From: an uncultured Eubacteriales bacterium
GTDB lineage: Bacteria; Bacillota; Clostridia; Peptostreptococcales; Anaerovoracaceae
Direction: 5' to 3'
Assembly: GCA_900542565.1 (NCBI GenBank)
Contig: UQOC01000058.1
Span: 1-13,728 of the forward strand
DNA: 13,728 nucleotides
Shown here: in pieces, positions 6,836 to 12,936 of the stretch
How the letters are laid out: each line of letters begins with the position of its first letter
How positions within the stretch are numbered: the first letter of the stretch is position 1
Position numbers and translations under genes: made by a program
Notes under the pieces: model-generated
Told to the model about the DNA's origin: nothing
Databases searched by the model: none
The model's input: only the letters and a program-made list of their open reading frames with translations

Positions 6836-6881
6836 CCTGCCCGCCCAGGCGGGCAGGTCAACCGCCGTTCCGCCGGCGGTT
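6836..6881. repeat. Pair of GC-rich perfect hairpins
   Basis: CCTGCCCGCC (6836-6845) pairs with GGCGGGCAGG (6848-6857), a 10-bp perfect dyad with only 2 nt between the arms. Directly after it AACCGCCG (6860-6867) pairs with CGGCGGTT (6874-6881) around a 6-nt loop. On the + strand the second is followed by AGTTCTCTTTTT, a terminator-like tail, but no + strand gene precedes it. On the - strand there is no T-tract. Confidence 0.7.
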
Positions 6882-6882
6882 A

Positions 6883-7085
6883 GTTCTCTTTTTCCCTGAA
6901 GTTGTCTTTTGCGAGAACCGAAAAGCCGGCAAATGTTCTCCTTGGAGCCGGAACCGGGTTTTGGGAGAACCGTTCAGTTCTCGCCACATAGGGAAAAAGG
7001 GAAAAAGAGAACCGGCAGCGGGCCATAAGTGTGTGTGATGGGTGTTTAGGTTCTTACGGGTATTATATGCAGTCAAAATGAGAAC
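6883..7085. repeat. Array of four 36-bp GTTCTY-N24-GAGAAC elements
   Basis: GTTCTC and GAGAAC occur as pairs exactly 30 bp apart at 6883/6913, 6935/6965 and 6977/7007. A fourth pair, GTTCTT at 7050 and GAGAAC at 7080, has the same spacing. Each unit is therefore 36 bp with complementary 6-bp ends and a variable 24-bp middle. Gaps between units are 16, 6 and 37 bp. Units 1-3 are each followed by CG. Units 1 and 3 also share a 15-bp perfect inverted repeat (6883-6897 against 6998-7012), so they are related in opposite orientation. The function is unknown. Confidence 0.75.
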
Positions 7086-7147
7086 TTTTTGATGGCGGAG
7101 CGACTATACATCTCATACTCGTCTGGCTGGCAGAACCCGGTGCGGCG

Positions 7148-7199
7148 GAGGAGCGGCAGGCCAGATGCCCCGCCGTCCATCTGCTTACTGCCGCTCCTC
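7148..7199. repeat. Long imperfect hairpin downstream of the fatty-acid operon
   Basis: GAGGAGCGGCAG (7148-7159) pairs perfectly with CTGCCGCTCCTC (7188-7199). Inside it CAGATG (7162-7167) pairs with CATCTG (7178-7183). This gives 18 bp of stem with an asymmetric internal loop (GC against CTTA) and a 10-nt apical loop. It begins about 58 nt beyond the synthetase stop codon on the - strand. It has no T-tail, so it is not a classic terminator, but it could protect the 3' end of the operon mRNA. Confidence 0.7.
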
Positions 7200-7257
7200 A
7201 GGCACAGCGGAAGGATACGCCGGCATATCCATCAAGCCATGTTCCATGTGTCCCCCC

Positions 7258-9099
7258 CTATGCTCCCTGGCTGCGCTGGACATTTTTGCGTATCTTTCCG
7301 CTGATGGTCTTGGGCATCTCATCGACGAACTCGATGATCCTCACCCATTTGTATTCGGCCAGCTTGTGGTTGCAGAAGTCCCTGATCGAGAGTTCAAGTT
7401 CCTTGTCTGGATCGTACCTGTGATCAGGTACGATTATGGCCTTGATGGACTGGCCCCGGAGCGGGTCGGGAACACCTATGACGCTGCATTCCACCACGGC
7501 GGGGTGTTCCATCAGCACATTTTCCACCTCGTAAGGGCCGACCCTGAAGCCACCGGTCTTGATGATGTCATCGAAGCGGCCGTGGAACCAGTAGAGGCCG
7601 TTTTCATCCACAGAAGCTGCATCCCCTGTATGATATACGCCGCCCCGCCAGGCATGATCATATTGCTGGGGATTGTCCAGATAAGATGTGAATACTCCGA
7701 TCTGGCGGCCGTTTTCGGGCGGCACGATGACGATCTCTCCGATCTCACCAGGGCCGACAGGGTTTCCTGTCTTATCCAGCAGCTTTATATCGTAAAAAGG
7801 CGATGGCCTGCCCATGGAGCCGGCGACAGGTGTCTGCCCGCAGAAATTGGCCGTCAGCAATGTGGTCTCCGTCTGGCCGTAACCCTCGCACAGTGGTATG
7901 CCTGTAGCCTCGATAAACTTGCGGAAAACTTCCGGCGCAAGCATTTCACCGGCAGTGGATGCATGCTTCAGAGACGGCATGGCAGGTATGCCTTTGCGCA
8001 CCAGGTAACGGTAGACCGTAGGCGGCGCACAGAATGAAGTTACACCGTAGCGGTTGATGACGCCGGTCAGCAGCTTAGGGTCAAAGTTGTCAAAATCGTA
8101 GACCATGACGGCGCTGCCCACCAGCCACTGGCCGTACAGCTTCCCCCAGGATGCCTTTGCCCAGCCGGTTTCGGCCACGGTAAAGTGAAGGCCGCCGTCC
8201 TCCGCCTGCTGCCAGTATCTGGCCGTGACGATGTGGGCGAGAGGGTATGTGTGATCGTGGATAACTCCTTTCGGGTTGCCTGTGGTCCCGGATGTGAAAT
8301 AGAGGACCATCGGGTCAGTCGCCTTCGTGTCAACACGAGGGAAATCAGAGGAGGCCGTTTCCATGGCCTCTGTCATGTTGACAAAGTCCTTGGCTTCCGC
8401 CTGGACACACCACAGGATGGGCGGCCGGTCCGAAACATTGAAAACGCTCGGCACAGTGTCAGGAGTGCCGCCTGGCATGTCACCTGACCCATCGCCTGGC
8501 ACGCCACCTGACCCATCGCCTGGCATGCCACCTGACCCATCGCCCGGCGCGACACCTGACCCATCGCCCGGCATGCCGCCTGACCCATCGCCCGGCACGC
8601 TGCCTGATCCATCGCCTGGTATGTCGCCTGATCCGGCTCTATGCAAAGCCTGCCGCAGCTTTTCAGGGACATGATCCTGACAGGTGCAGATGATCCCTTT
8701 GACGCGGGAAGCCTCTATGCGGTACACAAGGTCGCTCACCGTCAGCATGTGGGTGGCCGGTATCATCACGGCGCCCAGCTTGTGGAGGGCTATGGCGGCA
8801 AACCAGTATTCGTAGTGGCGTTTGAGGATGACCATGACCCGGTCGCCCCGGCCTATGCCGGCCGCCCTGAAAACATTTGCCATCTTGTTGCTGTAAGTCT
8901 TTATATCGTCAAAAGTAAAGATATGTTCTTCGTTTTCGGTATTGCACCAGACAAGGGCAGTCTTTCCCGGCGTCATATCGGCGAGCCGGTCGACCACATC
9001 GTATCCGAAATTGAAGTTTTCCGGACAGTGGACGGAAAAGCCGGTCAGGACGCCGTCTCTGTCAAAGGTTTCGGTGCAGAAATTCTTATATATGCTCAT
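7258..9099 (-). CDS. Medium-chain-type acyl-CoA synthetase (AMP-binding) with an internal octapeptide repeat
   Basis: A 613-residue adenylate-forming enzyme that would make acyl-AMP and then acyl-CoA from a free carboxylic acid, ATP and CoA. The N-terminal FNFGYDVVDRLA and the motif set fit the medium-chain (ACSM/MACS) group: TSGTTGNPKG (269-278), GYGQTETT (406-413), YHTGD (489-493), FDDIIKTGGFRVGPYEVE, and SGKIRK near the end with the expected catalytic Lys602. Residues about 155-210 are a tandem repeat of the octapeptide PGDGSGxx; without it the length would be near 557, the normal family size. The frame stays open 103 codons upstream inside accA, but ATG 9099 has AAGGAG (9110-9105) and lies 2 nt after the accA stop. 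Being last in the fatty-acid operon suggests activation of exogenous or recycled fatty acids, or of a branched or short primer. The substrate is not predictable. Confidence 0.9.
   Translation of the reverse strand: MSIYKNFCTETFDRDGVLTGFSVHCPENFNFGYDVVDRLADMTPGKTALVWCNTENEEHIFTFDDIKTYSNKMANVFRAAGIGRGDRVMVILKRHYEYWFAAIALHKLGAVMIPATHMLTVSDLVYRIEASRVKGIICTCQDHVPEKLRQALHRAGSGDIPGDGSGSVPGDGSGGMPGDGSGVAPGDGSGGMPGDGSGGVPGDGSGDMPGGTPDTVPSVFNVSDRPPILWCVQAEAKDFVNMTEAMETASSDFPRVDTKATDPMVLYFTSGTTGNPKGVIHDHTYPLAHIVTARYWQQAEDGGLHFTVAETGWAKASWGKLYGQWLVGSAVMVYDFDNFDPKLLTGVINRYGVTSFCAPPTVYRYLVRKGIPAMPSLKHASTAGEMLAPEVFRKFIEATGIPLCEGYGQTETTLLTANFCGQTPVAGSMGRPSPFYDIKLLDKTGNPVGPGEIGEIVIVPPENGRQIGVFTSYLDNPQQYDHAWRGGVYHTGDAASVDENGLYWFHGRFDDIIKTGGFRVGPYEVENVLMEHPAVVECSVIGVPDPLRGQSIKAIIVPDHRYDPDKELELSIRDFCNHKLAEYKWVRIIEFVDEMPKTISGKIRKNVQRSQGA
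8471..8635. repeat. 24-bp coding minisatellite in the acyl-CoA synthetase gene
   Basis: Six full 24-bp units begin at 8483, 8507, 8531, 8555, 8579 and 8603. A half unit lies before them (8471-8482) and a degenerate start of a seventh begins at 8627. The period is exact. Units differ at a few positions, mostly near the end of each unit. Each encodes eight residues on the - strand with the invariant core PGDGSG, so changes in copy number keep the reading frame. Confidence 0.95.
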
Positions 9100-9101
9100 G
9101 T

Positions 9102-9893
9102 TTACTCCTTGATCACTGCAGCTGTGCCGATACGGCGGAAACGGTCGTAGCGCTTGCCGACCAGATCGGGGTCCTGAGACAGCTCCGCCAGCTGGTCCGT
9201 CAGAAGCGCACGGATGCGGTCGTAAAACTCTTTCTTGCCTATATCTCTTTCCGAAAGTATCTTTTCGATAATGCCGAGAGCCTTGGCGTCTTCGGCGGTC
9301 ATCTTCAGGTATGCGGCGGCTGTTTCCGCCTTCGATGAGTCTTTCCACAGTATGCTGGCGCAGCCCTCCGGGGAAATGACCGAATACAGGGCGTTCTGGA
9401 GCATCCACACCCGGTCGGCCACGGCAAGGGCAAGAGCGCCGCCGCTGCCGCCTTCACCTACAAGTATGGAGATCACGGGAACACATAAAGTGGACATTTC
9501 CATTAGATTTTCGGCTATGGCCTGGCCCTGGCCCCGTTCCTCCGCACCGATACCGCAGTAGGCGCCGGAAGTGTCCACGAAGCAAATGACAGGGCGGCCG
9601 AACTTTTCAGCCTGCTTCATCAATCTCAGGGCCTTGCGGTAACCCTCCGGGTTTGGAGCCCCAAAATTGCGGTAGGAACGATCCTTGGCCGTATGCCCCT
9701 TTTCAATGGCGATCACCGTCACAGGATTGCCGCCAAGCCGGGCGATGCCGCCCACCACGGCTTTGTCATCGCCGAACCTGCGGTCTCCGTGGAGTTCGAT
9801 AAAATCGCTGAAGATATTTTTTATATAGTCAAGGCCTGTGGGTCTCTTATTGCTGCGTGCAAGTTTTATTCGTTGGTAAGGTGTATGGTTCAT
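9102..9893 (-). CDS. accA: Acetyl-CoA carboxylase carboxyltransferase subunit alpha
   Basis: A 263-residue subunit that, with AccD, moves the carboxyl group from carboxybiotin to acetyl-CoA to give malonyl-CoA. It shows [13 protein letters not shown] (31-43), the conserved [16 protein letters not shown] (107-122), EGGSGGALA (147-155) and [15 protein letters not shown] (171-185). It is shorter than the E. coli protein (about 319 residues) at the N-terminus, as is common for clostridial AccA. In the AYPG segment the usual Pro is Cys113. ATG 9893 overlaps the accD stop in an ATGA, with GGAGG just upstream, and the next gene starts 2 nt after the stop, so this is a tightly coupled operon member. 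Confidence 0.97.
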   Translation of the reverse strand: MNHTPYQRIKLARSNKRPTGLDYIKNIFSDFIELHGDRRFGDDKAVVGGIARLGGNPVTVIAIEKGHTAKDRSYRNFGAPNPEGYRKALRLMKQAEKFGRPVICFVDTSGAYCGIGAEERGQGQAIAENLMEMSTLCVPVISILVGEGGSGGALALAVADRVWMLQNALYSVISPEGCASILWKDSSKAETAAAYLKMTAEDAKALGIIEKILSERDIGKKEFYDRIRALLTDQLAELSQDPDLVGKRYDRFRRIGTAAVIKE

Positions 9894-10747
9894 ATCCTGC
9901 CTCCGTCGTGTAATTTAAGAAGCCGTGAAATGAGTTTCTTTTGATGGGACCGGGGCGTGATCGCGTCTATGAACCCGTGCTCCATGACGAATTCCGCCTT
10001 CTGAAAGCCTTTGGGGAGAGATTTGCGGGTTGTCTGCTCGATGACACGGGCTCCGGCAAATCCCACGGTCGCCTCCGGTTCTGCCAGTATGATGTCTGCC
10101 TCCATGGCGAAGCTGGCCGTAACGCCTCCTGTGGTAGGGTCGGTGAGCACCGATATATATAACAGCCCTGCGTCACTGTGCTGTTTAACTGCGGCGCTGG
10201 TCTTGGCCATCTGCATCAGGGAAAGAAGACCTTCCTGCATGCGGGCGCCGCCGGAAACGGTGTAGCCAACCACCGGCATGCGCCGCCGGAGGGCGTATTC
10301 AAACAAAGAGGTTATCTTTTCTCCTACAGCGGTCCCCATGCTTCCCATCATGAAGCCGGGCTCCATGACGAAAAGGCAGCAGGGCAGATCAAAGACCCGT
10401 GCTGTGCCGCAGACAACGGCCTCCTCCTCGCGGCTGGCAAGGCGGACGGTGTCTATCTTCTCCTTGTAACCGGGAAAATCAAGCGGGTCGCCCGCCCTGG
10501 CCGAAGCAAACATTTCCCGGAAGCTGTCTTTATCTGCTATCATCCTTATACGCTGGCGGGCTCTCATGCGGAAATGATGGCCGCAGGGGCACACCAGGTC
10601 ATTGGCCAGAAGGCGGCTTACGGGTATATCTTTGCGGCAGTTGGGACATTTCTTTTCCGGCTCTCCGGCATCCTGCTGCACAGGAGCTGCCCGGCGGCCG
10701 CCCTCTTCCAGTTTGTTTTTGGGTTTTAAAAAATTTATCAGTGTCAT
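9890..10747 (-). CDS. accD: Acetyl-CoA carboxylase carboxyltransferase subunit beta
   Basis: A 285-residue subunit, the normal size. The N-terminal zinc ribbon has Cys34-x2-Cys37 and then Cys53-Pro-Cys55; the second knuckle is one residue shorter than the usual Cys-x2-Cys. The crotonase-like fold follows with [11 protein letters not shown] (135-145), the SGGARMQEG oxyanion-type loop (165-173), PTTGGVTAS (204-212) and [11 protein letters not shown] (229-239). It starts 4 nt after the accC stop with AGGTGA as ribosome binding site and ends in a 4-nt ATGA overlap with accA, which favours equal synthesis of the alpha and beta subunits. Confidence 0.97.
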   Translation of the reverse strand: MTLINFLKPKNKLEEGGRRAAPVQQDAGEPEKKCPNCRKDIPVSRLLANDLVCPCGHHFRMRARQRIRMIADKDSFREMFASARAGDPLDFPGYKEKIDTVRLASREEEAVVCGTARVFDLPCCLFVMEPGFMMGSMGTAVGEKITSLFEYALRRRMPVVGYTVSGGARMQEGLLSLMQMAKTSAAVKQHSDAGLLYISVLTDPTTGGVTASFAMEADIILAEPEATVGFAGARVIEQTTRKSLPKGFQKAEFVMEHGFIDAITPRSHQKKLISRLLKLHDGGRI

Positions 10748-10751
10748 TGGT

Positions 10752-12059
10752 TCACCTGTTATCCATAAATGTCAGATCGTAATTTGCCGATGTAAAATGC
10801 TCGTCCTCTACGATCCGCAGCTGTTCTTCGATGTTGGTAGGAATACCATCTATGATAAGTTCACACAGAGAGGCTCTGAGCTTCCTGATGGTCTCTTCAC
10901 GAGTCCTGGCAAAGACTATGAGCTTACCGACCAATGGATCGTAATAAGGCGATATGGAAGTTCCCTCCATGAGATAAGTGTCGAACCTGACGGAGGGACC
11001 GCCGGGCACATGGAGCATTTTGAGGACTCCGCAGCTTTGGGCGTTGATCCGGCATTCGATGGCCGAGCCTGTCATTTCCACATCCTCCTGACAGAAATCC
11101 AGAGGCACCCCGGCAGCGATCCTTATCTGCCACTTGACCATGTCTATGCCCGTGAGCATTTCTGTAACGCAGTGCTCCACCTGGAGCCGTACATTCATTT
11201 CCATGAACCAGAAATCGCCTTTTGCATCCAAAAGAAACTCCAATGTCCCTGCGCCCACATAGCCTATTTTTCTGACCGCTTTGACTGCGGCCGTCATTAT
11301 CTTGCGGCGCTGAGATGCCTTGACGGCGGGGGAGGGGGTTTCCTCTATGAGCTTCTGATTGCGACTCTGCAGGGAGCAGTCACGGTCGCCGAGGCAGACC
11401 ACATGGCCCTGCTCATCGGCCAGCATCTGGAGCTCGATGTGTCTTGCCGGAAAGATATATTTTTCTATGTACAGGCTGCCGTCACCAAAGGCTGCGGCCG
11501 CCTCTGACGATGCCTGAGCGTAGACACTTTCCATTTCGCCGGAGGAATTTATGAGCCTGATGCCTCTTCCGCCGCCTCCTGCGCATGCCTTGAGCATGAC
11601 CGGATAACCGATGGTTTCGGCCGCCTTGACGGCTTCCTCCGGTGAAGAAAGAGCCTTGGTACCTGGAATGACAGAAAGTCCGGCATCTGCCATGATCTCC
11701 TTGAGGAGGGCCTTGTCGCTGAGCCTTTCCATGCTTTCCGGGTCGGGGCCGATGAAGACCAGTCCGTTCTTGCGGCAGAGCCTTGCAAAATAGGCGTTTT
11801 CCGAAAGAAAACCGTAGCCGGGGTGTATGGCCTGAGCCCCCGAAAGGATGGCTGCGCTTATGATCTGATCTTCGTTGAGATAGCTGGAGGAAGCCTCAGG
11901 GCCGCCTATGCAGTAGCTCTGGTCCGCCAGGGCCACATGAAGGGCGTTCCTGTCCGCCTCGGAATATACGGCCACCGTAGATACGCCCATCTCCTTGCAG
12001 GCTCTTATGATCCGGACGGCGATCTCGCCTCGGTTAGCTATAAGTATCTTTGAAAACAT
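10752..12059 (-). CDS. accC: Biotin carboxylase subunit of acetyl-CoA carboxylase
   Basis: A 435-residue ATP-grasp enzyme that carboxylates biotin on AccB using bicarbonate and ATP. The N-terminal KILIANRGEIAVRIIRA, HPGYGFLSEN (79-88), the glycine-rich GGGGRG (161-166), His207, Lys236, Glu274, Glu287, Asn289, Arg291, Gln293-Val294-Glu295 and Arg337 correspond to the known active-site residues of the E. coli enzyme. The signature NTRIQVEHPVTE reads NVRLQVEHCVTE here, so the residue after His296 is Cys instead of Pro; catalytic residues are kept. It is slightly shorter than E. coli AccC (449). It begins 3 nt after the fabZ stop, with an AGGAG site inside the end of fabZ. Confidence 0.97.
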   Translation of the reverse strand: MFSKILIANRGEIAVRIIRACKEMGVSTVAVYSEADRNALHVALADQSYCIGGPEASSSYLNEDQIISAAILSGAQAIHPGYGFLSENAYFARLCRKNGLVFIGPDPESMERLSDKALLKEIMADAGLSVIPGTKALSSPEEAVKAAETIGYPVMLKACAGGGGRGIRLINSSGEMESVYAQASSEAAAAFGDGSLYIEKYIFPARHIELQMLADEQGHVVCLGDRDCSLQSRNQKLIEETPSPAVKASQRRKIMTAAVKAVRKIGYVGAGTLEFLLDAKGDFWFMEMNVRLQVEHCVTEMLTGIDMVKWQIRIAAGVPLDFCQEDVEMTGSAIECRINAQSCGVLKMLHVPGGPSVRFDTYLMEGTSISPYYDPLVGKLIVFARTREETIRKLRASLCELIIDGIPTNIEEQLRIVEDEHFTSANYDLTFMDNR

Positions 12060-12062
12060 AAG

Positions 12063-12479
12063 CTATTCTCCTGTCACGGCAAAGGAAAACTCTGCCGAAG
12101 CGCATATCCTGCCGTCCACGGTGACGACTCCCTCTGCGAAATAAAAGGGGTGCTTCGCTCTCTTGATGGAACATGTTGTGACGATGGTATCTCCTGGATG
12201 TACTAACGAACGGAACTTGACATTGTTCAGTCCCGTGTAGACGGCCAGCCTGCTGTCGGTCATGATATCCTGAAGCAGGACGCAGGCCGACTGGGCCATG
12301 ATCTCGCAGAGGATGACCCCTGGCACTATGGGATTTCCCGGAAAATGTCCTCTCAGGAAAAATTCGTCACCCCTGACAAAGTAGCGGCCTGTGGCTACAC
12401 CGTCACAGCTTTCTGCCTCATCCAGCAGGAGCATGTCGTCCCTGTGAGGCAGGATCTTCATTATTTCTTCTTTAGTCAT
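12063..12479 (-). CDS. fabZ: 3-hydroxyacyl-[acyl-carrier-protein] dehydratase
   Basis: A 138-residue hot-dog-fold dehydratase that removes water from 3-hydroxyacyl-ACP in type II fatty-acid synthesis. It has the LPHRDDMLLLDE start, the catalytic His45 in GHFPGNPIVPG (44-54) and the catalytic Glu59 in LCEIMAQ. The 14-residue spacing matches His54/Glu68 of E. coli FabZ. The length is typical. ATG 12479 overlaps the end of accB by 8 nt, with AAGGAGG (12492-12486) as ribosome binding site. Whether it also isomerises, like FabA or some FabZ variants, cannot be told from the sequence. Confidence 0.96.
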   Translation of the reverse strand: MTKEEIMKILPHRDDMLLLDEAESCDGVATGRYFVRGDEFFLRGHFPGNPIVPGVILCEIMAQSACVLLQDIMTDSRLAVYTGLNNVKFRSLVHPGDTIVTTCSIKRAKHPFYFAEGVVTVDGRICASAEFSFAVTGE

Positions 12480-12936
12480 CGGTCTGCCTCCTTATGCGGA
12501 AAAGCTCTGTGCCGTATTCTACCACCTGGCCGTTGGCGGCGCATATTTCGGCGATAACGCCGTCGTATTCGCTGACCACTTCGTTCATCAGCTTCATGGC
12601 TTCAACTATGCACAGGGTCTGGCCTTTTTTGACCATATCGCCTGCGGCCACAAAGGGGTCGGCGTTTTCTGCAGGGGCCGCATAAAATACGCCTACCATA
12701 GGTGACTTGACGCTTACATAGCCGGCCTTGGGCCCCATGACAGAGGAATCAGCCGCTTCCGCTGCAGCGGCTGCGGCAGGATCGGCTGCAATGCTGACTG
12801 TCTGGCCGGTCTGAGAAGCGGGGATATTGCGCTCAAGGCGTACCACATTGTTATCCTGTGTGATCTCAAGGCCTGTAAGGCCAAGCTCGCGCATGAGATT
12901 CGCATATTTGCGGATATCTGCCTCTTTCATCGACAT
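12472..12936 (-). CDS. accB: Biotin carboxyl carrier protein of acetyl-CoA carboxylase
   Basis: A 154-residue carrier. The N-terminal helical part (1-35, with LMRELGLTGLEI) is followed by an Ala-rich linker (about 49-63) and the biotinyl domain (about 72-150). The biotin-accepting Lys115 lies in EAMKLM (112-117), and PMVGVFYAAP is the partner hairpin. The start is uncertain by a few codons: GTG 12939, ATG 12936 and ATG 12930 are in frame. ATG 12936 overlaps the fabF stop (TGATG) with AAAGG upstream; ATG 12930 has AGGTGAT close upstream. The choice changes only one to three residues. It sits between fabF and fabZ, as in other Firmicute fatty-acid operons. Confidence 0.95.
   Translation of the reverse strand: MSMKEADIRKYANLMRELGLTGLEITQDNNVVRLERNIPASQTGQTVSIAADPAAAAAAEAADSSVMGPKAGYVSVKSPMVGVFYAAPAENADPFVAAGDMVKKGQTLCIVEAMKLMNEVVSEYDGVIAEICAANGQVVEYGTELFRIRRQTDD

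Larger units (their letters stand above)
6742..7257. other. Gene-free, structure-rich intergenic region
   Basis: No reading frame here has a ribosome binding site or a protein-like composition; the open frames are Arg- and Pro-rich and run through GC-rich hairpins. The region holds two GC-rich hairpins (6836-6881), four 36-bp paired-hexamer elements (6883-7085) and a 52-nt hairpin (7148-7199). It separates the end of the fatty-acid operon from the promoter of the PAS regulator, both on the - strand. I find no T-tailed terminator for the operon in it. A - strand TATAAT at 7066-7061 has no acceptable -35 box. Confidence 0.6.

Noticed and set aside
6965..6982. LexA (Cheo-box) operator at GAGAAC-N6-GTTCTC
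   Set aside because: The spacing between GAAC and GTTC is 6, not the 4 bp of Gram-positive LexA sites, and no SOS gene is adjacent.
6733..7038. 101-codon + strand open frame in the intergenic region
   Set aside because: No ribosome binding site; Arg/Pro/Ala-rich composition; it runs through GC-rich hairpins and the 36-bp array, so it looks like chance.
6883..7085. CRISPR array with 36-bp repeats
   Set aside because: The 36-bp length is suggestive, but only the terminal hexamers are conserved, gaps between units are 6-37 bp and unequal, and no cas genes are present.
7061..7085. - strand promoter (TATAAT at 7066-7061, TTGACT near 7075)
   Set aside because: The spacer would be only 3 bp and no better -35 box lies at 16-18 bp; the closer promoter at 6713-6741 explains the PAS gene.
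7165..8037. 290-codon + strand open frame opposite the synthetase
   Set aside because: Antisense shadow of a well-supported enzyme gene in GC-rich DNA; no ribosome binding site and no recognisable domain.
8327..8674. Repeat proteins in the other frames of the minisatellite
   Set aside because: A 24-bp repeat without stop codons stays open in several frames; only the - strand frame continues into adenylate-forming enzyme motifs on both sides.
9100..9408. 103-codon upstream extension of the acyl-CoA synthetase frame
   Set aside because: It runs inside accA in another frame, is Arg- and Gly-rich and unlike the family. ATG 9099 follows AAGGAG and gives the normal N-terminus.
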